A stretch of 64,000 nt of DNA from Calditrichales bacterium MX18-03 (GCA_021083345.1 JAJGRE010000003.1:62001-126000), one strand, 5' to 3'; numbered from the stretch's first letter, positions 54,086 to 63,767 are shown. Numbers and translations are program-made. Notes: a model not told the origin generated them from the letters alone.

Positions 54086-54107
54086 ACAAAAATGGGCCGC
54101 AGGCCCG
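54086..54107 (-). terminator. terminator of the MaoC gene
   Basis: GGGCC-TGC-GGCCC hairpin followed by ATTTTTG on the minus strand. Confidence 0.75.
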
Positions 54108-54206
54108 ATACCTGATTAAAGCTTGCCCACTTTTACAGGTTTTTATCAGGCTGCGCCCAGCCACTGTCTTAAGTAAATTCTACTTCGTTGGAACCGTCAC
54201 CTCTGG

Positions 54207-54620
54207 CTATGCTCTCGGTGCTATGACCAGCGCCTCGCCATCCAGCACCTGCATCCCATCTTGGTTAAAGCAGGTGGTTTTCAGCCGGATACGCCCTTTT
54301 TCCAGCTTTTCTACTACTTCTGCAACCGCTTTTATCGTATCTCCGATTTTGACAGGTCCTTTAAACACCAATTGCTGGGATAGATAAATAGTTCCGGGTC
54401 CCGGCAGCTGCATTCCCAAAACCGCAGATACGAAGCCGGCTGACAGGATGCCGTGTGCGATCCTGCCTCCGAATTTGGTGTCTTTTGTGGCTTCATGGTT
54501 GATGTGGGCTGGGTTGAAATCCCCTGTAATGCCTGCAAAAAGGTACACGTCGGATTCTCCGACGGTCTTTTCCATGAAAGCCATATCGCCTATATTAATC
54601 TGGTCATATGTTTTTCCCAT
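54207..54620 (-). CDS. MaoC-family (R)-specific enoyl-CoA hydratase
   Basis: 137 residues, hotdog fold. Catalytic D34 and H39 in ITGDFNPAHINHE; GGRIAHGILSAGFVSAVLG and LPGPGTIYLSQQLVFKGPVKIGDTI are family marks. Hydrates 2-enoyl-CoA. ATG with TAGGAGG upstream. Confidence 0.92.
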   Translation of the reverse strand: MGKTYDQINIGDMAFMEKTVGESDVYLFAGITGDFNPAHINHEATKDTKFGGRIAHGILSAGFVSAVLGMQLPGPGTIYLSQQLVFKGPVKIGDTIKAVAEVVEKLEKGRIRLKTTCFNQDGMQVLDGEALVIAPRA

Positions 54621-54686
54621 GATCGTGCCTCCTAGATTTTGATATTTACAATAATACTATAGCATAACGTTGGTCCTAAGATAAAG

Positions 54687-54736
54687 CAAAAAAACACTGA
54701 ACTGTCCCTATCTGCTCGATTGGGCAGTTCAGTGTT
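54687..54736 (-). terminator. terminator of the DUF4914 gene
   Basis: AACACTGAACTG ... CAGTTCAGTGTT 12-bp stem followed by a T run on the minus strand. Confidence 0.9.
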
Positions 54737-54758
54737 CTGATTCACATAGAAGCTCTTT

Positions 54759-56639
54759 CTACAGCTTTATTGGGATATGCTCCAGGTAATCCTGCAGCTT
54801 GCCGTCGTTGATGCAGCATTCGATAATCTTCTTGCCCAGCGGGTTCAGACGCCTTGACAGGTACTGATCCAACTCCCGCTTGAAGAACTCTGTCAGGATC
54901 CTGGCCCCTGCATCATAGCCCTCATTGCCTATTTCCGACTGGAAATTGGGCTGCAGGAAGCCTTTACGCAGGTACTTACCATCGATCTTCAGCGTCTCCA
55001 GGGAGTATCCCAGAAGCGGCGTTCTGGATTCCACCAGATGCTCCGGCCTGAAGCTGGCACTGCCTCTTCTGGCCAGGTACTCTCTGGCGATCCATTGGGG
55101 CATGAAGCCCACCTTGTATGCGCCTATATGCTGGTTGGGTATCAGGATATACCTCGTATTTGATGTCTTCATGATCTGCTCAAGCAGCAGGTTTGCCTGG
55201 TCAACCCTTTTGCCGGTAGCAAAAGGCCAATAGGAGCCGACCCCCTCACTGCTCATTCCGCCGCTGTCTGTGATGCTGGGGTTGTCATGGCCTCTGGGCG
55301 CTACCAGCCTCCAGAGCCAAGCCAAAGCCGGCGGCAATATGTGCAGCAGCCCGATGATGCCATATGTCGGACTCTCCTTGGTACAGGGCGGTGTTCTGAC
55401 CCCAAAACTTCTTACGTCGATTTCCACAGAGTCATTGACAACGTCCGGGACAAAACGCCTGGGCATTATGACTCTGGGATTGGGACAAGGCTTTCCTGGT
55501 TCATCCATGGTATGCTCCCATATCAGACAGGTTGAACCGGGCATTGCCTGCAAATTCAAAAATATCAGCGGCTCCTGCGGATGGATGCAGAGTCTTTCAT
55601 AATGCGGATCGATACCGTACTGGTTGATGTGGTTGATCCTCAAGAACCAGCCCTGCTCCGCATCCTTGACGCCCAGCTTCTTGCTGCCGTTCTGAAGGGT
55701 AGGATGGCAAAGTGCCATGTCATCGGTTACCGGCTGCAGATCGCAGGTTTCGTTCAATTCCAGCAGATATCTTTCACCGGTGACGGTATTCCTGGCCAAC
55801 TGGATCCGACCGTCCGGCTCTCTGTGTATCTGCTCCAGCATTTCACTCTTTCCGCCGCCGCTGGCGCCTTCATGCATGATGGTCAGGACATTGTCGTACG
55901 GTGTTATGACCTTGACGGTTGACGCATGGGCAGTAAGCCAGCCTTCGAACTCGCCGATGTTCAGCAAAACGCTGTATATCCCCTTCTTGGCACTGGGTCC
56001 GGGATACAGGTTGTATGAAAATAACTCATGCATGTCCCTCAATCGGTTGTGAACCACAACCTGCTTGGAATTGAAATGTGTATGCCTAAAAGGCGGTGCC
56101 AGGTAAATAACGGCATTGGGCTTAAAATGATTGGGCAGCTTGTCTTTGGGAATAAACCCCTGTATGTCTGCAAGTGCAGCTGCAAAGAAACCTGAATTCA
56201 TGGGTGCAACCAGCAAAGCCGGATAGCCCAGTTCAAAGCCCCCTGCCATAAAAGGCATGACGATCAGCTCCTGCTCCTTCAACCAGTCAAATGTGGTTTT
56301 GCGCAGCGGTTCAAAATCCGCACCGTAAACATCATTGTACCGCGGCTTGTCTGTTTCCTCATCGTCTGCAATCACCATGCACTCAGGATCCCTTCTTCGC
56401 ATATAGACATCCGTGTAATTGATTGCAACACCGTTTTTGCACTTTGCTACAGTGGCTTCCAGTATCCTGCCGTTTCCCGGAATATCATAGGATACTTCAT
56501 AAACCATATTGTCATCATTGCCCATAGCAAGTGTGAGGAGGTGGTTCCTGCTCTCCGGCACGACACATTTGATATCGCCAGAAAGGATATCGGCCAGCTC
56601 AGGCGGCAGGATCATTTTCTGCAAAACCTTCTTATCCAT
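54759..56639 (-). CDS. DUF4914 protein with a PEPCK-like P-loop
   Basis: 626 residues. No characterised function. A nucleotide-loop candidate EGASGGGKSEM (residues 257-267) resembles the P-loop of phosphoenolpyruvate carboxykinase/HprK-type kinases. Other blocks: VVHNRLRDMHELFSYNLYPG, RFVPDVVNDSVEIDVRSFGVR, GGMSSEGVGSYWPFATG, LIPNQHIGAYKVGFMPQWIAREYLARRG. Soluble. ATG at 56639 with GGGGTC upstream. Monocistronic, with its own terminator. Confidence 0.8.
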   Translation of the reverse strand: MDKKVLQKMILPPELADILSGDIKCVVPESRNHLLTLAMGNDDNMVYEVSYDIPGNGRILEATVAKCKNGVAINYTDVYMRRRDPECMVIADDEETDKPRYNDVYGADFEPLRKTTFDWLKEQELIVMPFMAGGFELGYPALLVAPMNSGFFAAALADIQGFIPKDKLPNHFKPNAVIYLAPPFRHTHFNSKQVVVHNRLRDMHELFSYNLYPGPSAKKGIYSVLLNIGEFEGWLTAHASTVKVITPYDNVLTIMHEGASGGGKSEMLEQIHREPDGRIQLARNTVTGERYLLELNETCDLQPVTDDMALCHPTLQNGSKKLGVKDAEQGWFLRINHINQYGIDPHYERLCIHPQEPLIFLNLQAMPGSTCLIWEHTMDEPGKPCPNPRVIMPRRFVPDVVNDSVEIDVRSFGVRTPPCTKESPTYGIIGLLHILPPALAWLWRLVAPRGHDNPSITDSGGMSSEGVGSYWPFATGKRVDQANLLLEQIMKTSNTRYILIPNQHIGAYKVGFMPQWIAREYLARRGSASFRPEHLVESRTPLLGYSLETLKIDGKYLRKGFLQPNFQSEIGNEGYDAGARILTEFFKRELDQYLSRRLNPLGKKIIECCINDGKLQDYLEHIPIKL

Positions 56640-56989
56640 ATTAAGACCCCTTTTTCTGTTTATTTCCTACATTCTTTTTTTCATCTTTCTTAGTATATAA
56701 AACCACAAATGTATAATTATTCATTTTTTCCAGTCTTATCCCACCCGAAGGCGTTCTCACTCTATTATTTAATATGATACCATATATGCGTTGCAATTGC
56801 AATATTCTCACATTATGTCAATGTGCTATGATATCCAAAATCAGGCTTCGCACCGGGTGTTCAAATGTTAATAATTTATTGTATTTTATTTGTATTTATA
56901 CATCATATTAATACTATTTGCAGCATATTTGGGTGAATTTTAGGCATAACAGGTCAATAGTACGCACAAATCATGAAAAGAGCTTACTG
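56640..56989. other. non-coding stretch
   Basis: AT-rich gap of about 350 bases between the DUF4914 start and the Cys-rich gene's terminator. No gene or convincing structure is seen; the DUF4914 promoter should lie here. Confidence 0.5.
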
Positions 56990-57043
56990 AAAAAATAAAA
57001 GCTATTTATAAGACGATGATTTAATACCGTCGTTATAAATAGC
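56990..57043 (-). terminator. long-stem terminator after the Cys-rich gene
   Basis: GCTATTTATAACGACGG and its complement with a TTAAATCA-type loop, then TTTTATTTTTT on the minus strand. Confidence 0.88.
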
Positions 57044-57056
57044 CTTTCACTTTTTA

Positions 57057-57215
57057 CTAAGTCAGCGAGTGCCTTTCAAAGAATCCGTTCCTGCAGGTAT
57101 CGCTGTCTTTGCAAACAGAGCCGCTCATGCCGCAGGTGCCGTAGTATGCCGATAGTTCCCTGCCGGCATCAATGTTTTTATTGCGTTTGAAATTGATGCA
57201 ATCATTGCATCTCAT
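57057..57215 (-). CDS. small cysteine-rich protein (52 aa)
   Basis: Starts MRCNDCINFKRNKNIDAGREL with GGAGGTGA upstream of the ATG at 57215. Five Cys (C3, C6, C28, C35, C41) in a pattern that could bind metal. Short, no membrane segment. Ends at a strong terminator, so a real small gene. Function unknown. Confidence 0.7.
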   Translation of the reverse strand: MRCNDCINFKRNKNIDAGRELSAYYGTCGMSGSVCKDSDTCRNGFFERHSLT

Positions 57216-57262
57216 TCTCTCACCTCCAGACTGCCTTGTTATTTTTTGCAGTTCCAATGGAT

Positions 57263-59863
57263 TTATTCAATTTTTTTGAATTGCAGGTCATGGGAATCCG
57301 TATCGATCATCACCCTGTCGCCGTCGCCGATCTCACCCGCAATCAAGGCTCTGCCGATAAATGTCTCCATCTTTTTCTGTATAAAGCGTTTCAAGGGCCT
57401 TGCCCCATAAACAGGATCATAGGCGTTCCGGAGAATATAGTCCTTGGCTGCCTCACTCAAGCTGATATCGATGTTCCGGTCTTTTAAGCGCAAAGCAACC
57501 TGTTGGAACAACATCTCAATGATCTGCTTGATCTGCTCTCTGGAGAGCGGCTTAAAGAATACGATGTCGTCAATGCGATTCAGGAACTCCGGTCTGAAAT
57601 GACGCTTCAACTCTTCATTGACTTGCTTCTCTGCGTCGGGCTTCAACTCTCCATTATTGTTCACGCCTTCCAGCAGGTACATGCTGCCGATGTTGGAAGT
57701 CATGATGATGACGGTATTCTTGAAATCCACAGTCCGCCCTTGGCTGTCGGTAAGCCTGCCGTCATCTAGTATCTGCAGAAACACGTTGAAAACGTCATGA
57801 TGCGCCTTCTCAATCTCATCAAACAATAGTACGGCATAAGGCCGCCTCCTGACTGCTTCGGTCAACTGACCTCCTTCATCATACCCCACATAGCCTGGAG
57901 GTGCACCGATCAGCCTGGCCACAGTATGCTTTTCCATATACTCCGACATGTCGATGCGGATGATATTGTCTTCACTGTCGAAAAGCGCCTGTGCCAGCGC
58001 TTTTGCCAGCTCGGTTTTTCCTACGCCTGTGGGTCCCAGGAATACGAAAGAACCGATGGGGCGTTTGGGATCCTTAAGCCCGCTTCTTGCACGGATGACA
58101 GCATCCGCAACTGCAGATACGGCTTCCTCCTGCCCCACCACCCGCCGGTGCAGAATTTCGTCCAGCCGCAGAAGCTTCTCCCGCTCATTTTCAATGAGCT
58201 TCTTCACAGGTATCCCAGTCCACTTGGAGATGATGTCTGCAATTTCCTCCTCTGTGACCTCCTCCTTCAAGAGACGCCCTTCCTGCTGCATTTTTTCCAG
58301 CTTTGCCTTCTCTTCGTTCAGTTGTTTCTCCAAACTGATCAGCTTTCCATATTTCAGCTCCGCCACCTTGTTCAGGTCGTATTTCATTTCCGCTTTTTCT
58401 ATCTCAGATTTCACACCTTCGATCTGCTTCTTGATTTCGCGGATATTCTTTATGTTGTTCTTCTCCAGCTCCCATTGGGCTTTCATTGCGTCACTGCCGG
58501 ACTTCAGCTCCGACAGCTCCTTATTCAAAACCTCCAGCCGCTCTAGGGATTGCCGGTCGCTCTCTTTTTTCAGCGCTTCCTTTTCAATTTCCAGCTGCAT
58601 GATCCGCCGCATGATCACATCCAGCTCCCCGGGCATGCTGTCTATTTCCGTACGCAGCATGGCAGCCGCTTCATCTATAAGGTCAATGGCTTTATCCGGC
58701 AGGAAACGGTCGCTGATATATCTGTTGGAGAGTATTGCAGCAGAAATCAGTGCATTGTCCTGGATCCTTACGCCGTGATGAACCTCGAACTTTTCTTTCA
58801 GTCCCCTCAGGATGGAGATGGTGTCCTCAACATCGGGCGCATCGATCATAACCGGCTGAAAGCGCCTTTCCAGTGCCGCATCCTTTTCTATATGCTTTCG
58901 GTATTCATCCAGCGTCGTAGCTCCGATACAGTGCAGTTCTCCCCTGGCAAGCATGGGCTTCAGGAGATTGCCGGCATCCATGGCGCCTTCTGCCTTTCCG
59001 GCGCCCACAATATTATGGATCTCATCGATAAACAGTATGATCCGGCCGCTGGATTTTTCGATTTCCTTCAGAACAGCCTTCAGCCGCTCTTCAAACTCGC
59101 CCCGGTACTTTGCCCCGGCAATCAACGCTCCCATATCAAGGGAAAATACCGTTTTGTTCTTCAAACCCTCCGGCACATCCCCCTTCATGATCCGCTGTGC
59201 CAATCCTTCCACTGCGGCTGTCTTGCCTACACCGGGCTCTCCGATCAGAATGGGATTGTTCTTGGTCCTTCTGGAGAGGATTCGGATGATCCTTCGTATT
59301 TCATCATCCCGGCCGATGACGGGATCCAGCTTGCCTTTTTTAGCATCCTCCACCAGGTCCCTTCCGAAACGCTTTAAGGCTTCATAGGTACCTTCCGGGT
59401 TCTGGTTGGTGATTCTCTGATTGCTTCTGACAATTTTCAATTCTTTAAGAAATTTATCCCTGTTCGTGTTATATTTTTTGAATACTCTTGCGGAAGCCGT
59501 GCCGCTTTCATCCAGCAGCGCCAGGAACAAATGCTCGACGCTGATGTAATCATCCTGAAACTTCTTTGACTCTTCCTCCGCCTTGACAAAGGTCTCTTCA
59601 AATCGTCTGGATACATAAGGCGACGCGGTTGTGGAACCATATACCTTAGGAAGCTTGCCGAGCTCGTCAGTCAGATCTTTAATATAAAGCTCCACTGGTA
59701 CGCTCATTTTGACCAGCAGTCTGGGTATCAAGCCTTCCTGCTGTGAAACCAAGGCCAAATGCAAATGCTCGCTTTCGATTGTCTGCTGATTATGTTTGAC
59801 CGCCAGGCTCTGCGCTTCCATTACCGCTTCCTGGGCTCTTTCGGTCAGTTTATTGATATCCAT
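57263..59863 (-). CDS. clpB: ClpB disaggregase
   Basis: 866 residues. N-terminal double Clp repeat, first AAA+ with [15 protein letters not shown] and [13 protein letters not shown], a middle coiled coil (about 410-530), second AAA+ with [16 protein letters not shown] and [16 protein letters not shown]-terminal [10 protein letters not shown]. Full length and complete. Rescues aggregated proteins with DnaK. CtsR-type operator and sigma-A promoter upstream; the third heptad overlaps the ribosome site. Confidence 0.98.
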   Translation of the reverse strand: MDINKLTERAQEAVMEAQSLAVKHNQQTIESEHLHLALVSQQEGLIPRLLVKMSVPVELYIKDLTDELGKLPKVYGSTTASPYVSRRFEETFVKAEEESKKFQDDYISVEHLFLALLDESGTASARVFKKYNTNRDKFLKELKIVRSNQRITNQNPEGTYEALKRFGRDLVEDAKKGKLDPVIGRDDEIRRIIRILSRRTKNNPILIGEPGVGKTAAVEGLAQRIMKGDVPEGLKNKTVFSLDMGALIAGAKYRGEFEERLKAVLKEIEKSSGRIILFIDEIHNIVGAGKAEGAMDAGNLLKPMLARGELHCIGATTLDEYRKHIEKDAALERRFQPVMIDAPDVEDTISILRGLKEKFEVHHGVRIQDNALISAAILSNRYISDRFLPDKAIDLIDEAAAMLRTEIDSMPGELDVIMRRIMQLEIEKEALKKESDRQSLERLEVLNKELSELKSGSDAMKAQWELEKNNIKNIREIKKQIEGVKSEIEKAEMKYDLNKVAELKYGKLISLEKQLNEEKAKLEKMQQEGRLLKEEVTEEEIADIISKWTGIPVKKLIENEREKLLRLDEILHRRVVGQEEAVSAVADAVIRARSGLKDPKRPIGSFVFLGPTGVGKTELAKALAQALFDSEDNIIRIDMSEYMEKHTVARLIGAPPGYVGYDEGGQLTEAVRRRPYAVLLFDEIEKAHHDVFNVFLQILDDGRLTDSQGRTVDFKNTVIIMTSNIGSMYLLEGVNNNGELKPDAEKQVNEELKRHFRPEFLNRIDDIVFFKPLSREQIKQIIEMLFQQVALRLKDRNIDISLSEAAKDYILRNAYDPVYGARPLKRFIQKKMETFIGRALIAGEIGDGDRVMIDTDSHDLQFKKIE

Positions 59864-59877
59864 ATTTATCCGGCTCC

Positions 59878-59900
59878 TTTGACTTTGACTTTCTTTGACT
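59878..59900 (-). promoter_or_regulatory. CtsR operator with three heptads
   Basis: Minus strand AGTCAAA-GAA-AGTCAAA followed at once by GTCAAAG. The pair spaced by 3 matches the CtsR pattern RGTCAAANANRGTCAAA; the extra heptad runs into the ribosome site. Confidence 0.85.
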
Positions 59901-59909
59901 TTTAATTAT

Positions 59910-59938
59910 TTTATATCATAATTTCGGCTGGAAGTAAA
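59910..59938 (-). promoter_or_regulatory. clpB promoter
   Basis: -35 TTTACT (59933-59938), 17-bp spacer, -10 TATAAA (59910-59915), minus strand. Confidence 0.75.
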
Positions 59939-60001
59939 GACATTAAATTACACTAATATTATTTCCGAATCAGCACACTATAATATCAGGAGGTGATATG
60001 A

Positions 60002-60202
60002 ATGGCAAGACAGAATCAGAAAGTTGTACCTCAGGCAACAGCAGCTCTCGACAGGATGAAGTATGAAGTCGCTTCTGAAGTGGGTGTAAGCTTAAAGGAC
60101 GGCTACAACGGAGACATCTCCGCCAGAGATGCCGGCAGGATCGGCGGAACGATGGTAAGGAAGTTGATCGAGCAGGCTGAAAGAAGCATGTCCGGTAGAT
60201 AA
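60002..60202 (+). CDS. alpha/beta-type small acid-soluble spore protein
   Basis: 66 residues. KYEVASEVGVSLKDGYNGDISARDAGRIGGTMVRKLIEQAE: EVASEVG is the GPR protease cleavage motif, and GRIGGTMVRKLIEQ the DNA-binding helix. Coats spore DNA. ATG with CAGGAGGTG upstream; a CACACTATAAT just before it could belong to a forespore (sigma-G-type) promoter, weakly supported. Confidence 0.97.
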   Translation: MARQNQKVVPQATAALDRMKYEVASEVGVSLKDGYNGDISARDAGRIGGTMVRKLIEQAERSMSGR

Positions 60203-60213
60203 TTATAAACAAA

Positions 60214-60248
60214 TAAAAGCACTCCGTTTTTCGGAGTGCTTTTATTTG
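60214..60248. terminator. bidirectional terminator
   Basis: AAAAGCACTCCG-TTTTT-CGGAGTGCTTTT. Shared by the spore-protein gene and the convergent MFS gene. Confidence 0.92.
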
Positions 60249-60265
60249 TAGATTGCTCTTATTTG

Positions 60266-61531
60266 TCATACGGTTTTGATGCCTTCCACCTTGAACATGG
60301 CAATGCAGGCCGCACCCATGCAGATACCGGCTGCAAGGCAAATCCAGTAAGCCGGCACCAGGTCTGAGATAATACCGGCAGCACCCATCGCTACTGGCAT
60401 GAGACCCTGGTAGAAAGTTCCCTGCAGTGCGAAAACACGTCCGCGGAACTCATCCGGTGTCAGCTTCTGATTCACTACCTGCATCGGAACGTTGGTAAAC
60501 CCGAATGCAAGGCCTCTGATCAGTGCGATGGCACAGTAAATGAAGAAAAAGTCTCTCGGTTTGAGAAGCATCATCATGAACGGCAGGATCGGCACCGCCA
60601 GCAGAATCAGTCCCATAGACTGGCTGAACATGCTCCAGAGCATGAACTTATGCTTCTTTTTCGGCTGTGGCATGACATTGAGGATCAAAGTACTCAGCAG
60701 ATAACCGAAGGGAAAAAAGGCAATAATGGTTCCATATTGCTCTACGCTCAGGTTCAAGACATTTTTGATGATGATAGGCTGGATGACATCCTGTATGGGA
60801 AAAAAGAAAAAATTCACGACGCAGCCGAATATCAGCATCGCAAAAAGCGCTTTTGTTCTGTAAACAAAGACAAAACCTTCCTTCAGGTTGTGAAAAAATG
60901 CTTTTGCCTTCACATTCATGTGCTTTGCCAGCCTGGGTGCAACGATAAACACTTCACAGACCGCAGAAAACAAAAACGTTGCGCCGTTAATGGCGAAAGC
61001 CCCCTGTGTTCCTGCCATACTGAAAAAGAAGCCTCCCACAACCGGTCCCATTATCGAAGACAAGCCCAGTAAGAAGCTGTTGACGGAATTGGCTTTCATG
61101 AGCTGTGATTCGTCTACCAGGTTGGGAAACATGGCGGCACCGGTGGGAAAATAAAAGGCACTGCAAATAGTCAGCAGGCAGGTTGCCACGTAAAGGACCC
61201 ATAGGGGTGCACAATCGATCCATACCAGATACCCCAGTCCAAGGGCTAATATTGCCCGGACAGCATCCATCCATATCATGATGGTCCGCCGGTCGAAACG
61301 GTCGGCCAATACACCGGTAAACGGCCCGATCAGCACGCTGGGTGCCGTAGCAAAAATCATGATCACCCCCACAGCACTGCCTTTGCCTATCCTATTCAGT
61401 ATGTACCAGGTCAAAGCAAAGAAATGGATCCGGTCCCCCATTTGAGATACGAAACGTGCTGCCAGCAGCAGGACAAAGTTCCTGTTCAGATAAAGCGGTT
61501 TCACAGCCGTACCTTGGTTCAACTCCAGCAT
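60266..61531 (-). CDS. MFS transporter
   Basis: 421 residues, about 12 membrane segments. NRNFVLLLAARFVSQMGDRIHFFALTWYIL and GVLADRFDRRTIMIWMD are typical of the MFS_3 efflux group. Its ATG overlaps the end of the GNAT gene by 13 bases, indicating coupled translation. Substrate unknown. Confidence 0.9.
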   Translation of the reverse strand: MLELNQGTAVKPLYLNRNFVLLLAARFVSQMGDRIHFFALTWYILNRIGKGSAVGVIMIFATAPSVLIGPFTGVLADRFDRRTIMIWMDAVRAILALGLGYLVWIDCAPLWVLYVATCLLTICSAFYFPTGAAMFPNLVDESQLMKANSVNSFLLGLSSIMGPVVGGFFFSMAGTQGAFAINGATFLFSAVCEVFIVAPRLAKHMNVKAKAFFHNLKEGFVFVYRTKALFAMLIFGCVVNFFFFPIQDVIQPIIIKNVLNLSVEQYGTIIAFFPFGYLLSTLILNVMPQPKKKHKFMLWSMFSQSMGLILLAVPILPFMMMLLKPRDFFFIYCAIALIRGLAFGFTNVPMQVVNQKLTPDEFRGRVFALQGTFYQGLMPVAMGAAGIISDLVPAYWICLAAGICMGAACIAMFKVEGIKTV

Positions 61532-62118
61532 TGTTCCTCCGCATCTGCATCCGTTAAGGCTGGTGCATCTCCTATATGCTCATCCCTCAACAGGCTCATG
61601 GTATATTCATCATGATAGCGCCCGAAGCGATACATGGCTTCCCGTCCCACAGCTTCCAGCCTGAACCCGCATTTCTCATAGCTTTTCACCGCTCTCTTAT
61701 TGTAACCGAAAACATTCAGTGTGACTTTATTCATATTCATTTCCTTGAATAGAAAATCCACCAGCAGCCGCATCGCCTCAGAACCGTAGCCCTTGCCCAG
61801 GTTCTCCCTTGGTCCGATGAAGATGCCCACCTTTGCAACCCTGTTCTTGAAATCGATTTCGTTGGTCCCGCAGCAGCCTATGTATCGTCCATCCTTGGTT
61901 TCGATTGCAAACTCAACCCCGTCCTTGACACCCTTTGCCTTGTTGTAGCCTGCAAACCATTCCTTCTGTTTTTCGAGACTGGTCGGCATAGCCGGATCAT
62001 CATCGGCATTCAGAATAATTTCAGGGTCATTCAAATATTCCACAGCCAAGGGCAGATCCTCTTCCTTAATGGCCCTTAAATTAATACTGACGCCTGCAAA
62101 TAGGATTCGATCATGCAT
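61519..62118 (-). CDS. GNAT acetyltransferase, RimJ/RimL-like
   Basis: About 199 residues. MHDRILFAGVSINLRAIKEEDLPLAVEYLNDPEI, GRYIGCCGTNEIDFKNRVAKVGIFIGPRENLGKGYGSEAMRLLVDFLF (acetyl-CoA loop LGKGYG), MNKVTLNVFGYNKRAVKSYEKCGF. The ATG at 62118 overlaps the stop of the upstream paralogue (ATGCATGA). Part of a GNAT-GNAT-MFS operon. Confidence 0.9.
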   Translation of the reverse strand: MHDRILFAGVSINLRAIKEEDLPLAVEYLNDPEIILNADDDPAMPTSLEKQKEWFAGYNKAKGVKDGVEFAIETKDGRYIGCCGTNEIDFKNRVAKVGIFIGPRENLGKGYGSEAMRLLVDFLFKEMNMNKVTLNVFGYNKRAVKSYEKCGFRLEAVGREAMYRFGRYHDEYTMSLLRDEHIGDAPALTDADAEEQCWS

Positions 62119-62668
62119 GCTTATTCCCCCAAACCATTTCGTCATATTCTCTTTTCAGAATGCTCATCTGCACCACATCGTGGTACCGGCCGTTCCTGTA
62201 CAGCTCCTGCCTTAGGATGCCTTCAACCCGGAAGCCGATTTTCTCATAGCTCCTGACTGCTCTTTGGTTGAATGCAAATACATACAGACGGACCCTATTC
62301 AGATTCATCTGATCAAAGATAAACCCCACCAGCAGCCGCATGGCTTCTGTACCATAACCGCAGCACCTGTTTTCGGCACCGCCGATATAGATATAAACCG
62401 TAGTCTCACTGGTCATCCACTTTGTGTCCATGGTCCCGCACTTCCCAATGACGGTACCGTCCTGCTTTTCAATCACAAACTCCAGGTTATCGCGATGCTT
62501 TTTCTTATATTTCTCAGCATAGCTTTCCTCTTCTGCCGCTACCGGTATAGGATAAGGAATCTTGGAAACCAGATTCAAAAGCACCTCTTCCTCGTTCCTC
62601 AGCCTTGAGAGTACCGGTATATCTTCCTTTTCAACGGCTCTCAGACTAATATTTGCTCCCTTTAACAC
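62111..62668 (-). CDS. GNAT acetyltransferase, RimJ/RimL-like
   Basis: 185 residues. MLKGANISLRAVEKEDIPVLSRLRNEEEV, TVYIYIGGAENRCCGYGTEAMRLLVGFIF (acetyl-CoA loop CCGYG), LNRVRLYVFAFNQRAVRSYEKIGF. A clear paralogue of the next gene (tandem duplication). First gene of the operon; GGAGGT upstream. Confidence 0.9.
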   Translation of the reverse strand: MLKGANISLRAVEKEDIPVLSRLRNEEEVLLNLVSKIPYPIPVAAEEESYAEKYKKKHRDNLEFVIEKQDGTVIGKCGTMDTKWMTSETTVYIYIGGAENRCCGYGTEAMRLLVGFIFDQMNLNRVRLYVFAFNQRAVRSYEKIGFRVEGILRQELYRNGRYHDVVQMSILKREYDEMVWGNKHA

Positions 62669-62825
62669 ACTCTGACCTCCTACTATAAAAAAACTTATAT
62701 TGGCTAACCCCTATTTACATACTATATAGTAACTTTATTGGTTATCATTGTCAACGAAAGGTTTCCCAGCTTTGCCGGTACAGTTGGAAACAAAAAAGCC
62801 TACCTTTCGGTAAGCTTTCTCAGGA

Positions 62826-63449
62826 CTATTCAACTTGCTTATGATAAATCAGGTCAGTGTACAAGGTTCCCTTATACTGCTCATACCGGACCCCTGCCAG
62901 ATTGTAGCTCTGCTTCTTTCTAAACTGCAGCGATGCAAAGTTGGGAGCAGGACTGATAATCGTCTCTGCGAATATGTTATTGATCTCCTTGGCCTTCAGG
63001 TCCTCCATCAGCCGCTTATAAATCAAGCTGCCGATGCCCATGCCCGTCATATCGGCCAGAACGGCCGTCTTGTCAACCACAATGAACTGATTGATTTTTC
63101 TCATATCAAATTCCGGGCTCCAATAGACTTCTTCCACCCACTTGGGATTGTCATGCAGCCATTCTTCTTTGTTGTAGGCGATCATGAAGGCATATATCCT
63201 GTCATATTCGGCAACATAAAAATGCTCAAGGCTGTTGATGCCTTTTCTGATTTTCATTTTGTAGTAATTGGGATCCGACTGATAGTCGTCTACCAGAAAC
63301 CCCTGCTCCGATACCTTTTCACAGGTTCCTACCGAGCATGCAACTTCATAAATCGCTTCAGCATCTTCTGCCTGCGCCTTCCTGACCCTCAGGAGCTTTC
63401 TCAGTAAATACGGATTGATATTCTGTTTTATCTTGTTTGCAACCGCCAT
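62826..63449 (-). CDS. GNAT acetyltransferase behind a c-di-AMP riboswitch
   Basis: About 207 residues. MAVANKIKQNINPYLLRKLLRVRKAQAEDAEAIYEVA, then INQFIVVDKTAVLADMTGMGIGSLIYKRLMEDLKAK (acetyl-CoA loop MGIGSLIY), IFAETIISPAPNFASLQFRKKQ. ATG at 63449, AAAGGAGGT 6 bases upstream; a second ATG at 63455 has no spacing. The leader carries a ydaO-type riboswitch and a terminator, so expression should fall when c-di-AMP is high. Confidence 0.88.
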   Translation of the reverse strand: MAVANKIKQNINPYLLRKLLRVRKAQAEDAEAIYEVACSVGTCEKVSEQGFLVDDYQSDPNYYKMKIRKGINSLEHFYVAEYDRIYAFMIAYNKEEWLHDNPKWVEEVYWSPEFDMRKINQFIVVDKTAVLADMTGMGIGSLIYKRLMEDLKAKEINNIFAETIISPAPNFASLQFRKKQSYNLAGVRYEQYKGTLYTDLIYHKQVE

Positions 63450-63493
63450 ATTCATACCTCCTTTAAAATCGATTAAGGAAGCATATGAATGTA

Positions 63494-63521
63494 ATAAAAA
63501 AACCGTAGAACATCTACGGTT
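63494..63521 (-). terminator. intrinsic terminator of the c-di-AMP riboswitch
   Basis: AACCGTAG-ATGTT-CTACGGTT hairpin followed by TTTTTTT on the minus strand, between the aptamer and the GNAT gene: the expression platform. Confidence 0.88.
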
Positions 63522-63529
63522 ATCTTGGT

Positions 63530-63716
63530 ACGCCAAATAAAGCGCAACAAAATTACACCCAGACCTCCTCTTCCCACGCTTACGAGGTTAGCTGACGGAT
63601 TCGGACCGAAAGAAGAATGGCCCTACCTTAGGGCAGCAGGTGCTGCCTTACCGGATTCACCCCAAAATATGGTTCCCCCGTTCCTGCACTTGCAGGACTC
63701 AGCGATCATTGGCGGA
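63530..63716 (-). ncRNA. c-di-AMP riboswitch (ydaO/yuaA)
   Basis: Minus strand shows the ydaO conserved blocks in order: GCTGAGTCCTGC, GGAACGGGGGAACCA, TTTTGGGGTGAATCCGG, TAGGGCCATTCTTCTTTCGG, TCCGAATCCGTCAGCTAACC, TCGTAAGCGTGGGAAGAGG. The family binds cyclic di-AMP and usually turns genes off. Confidence 0.93.
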
Positions 63717-63738
63717 TTGGTATATAGTTGTATAGTAT

Positions 63739-63767
63739 ATTATATTAGAATGAGACACAAATTACAA
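63739..63767 (-). promoter_or_regulatory. promoter of the riboswitch transcript
   Basis: -35 TTGTAA (63762-63767), 17-bp spacer, -10 TATAAT (63739-63744), minus strand, just upstream of the aptamer. Confidence 0.88.

Noticed and set aside
63530-63716. tRNA or 6S-like RNA
   Set aside because: The ordered ydaO blocks plus terminator fit the c-di-AMP riboswitch and no cloverleaf can be drawn.
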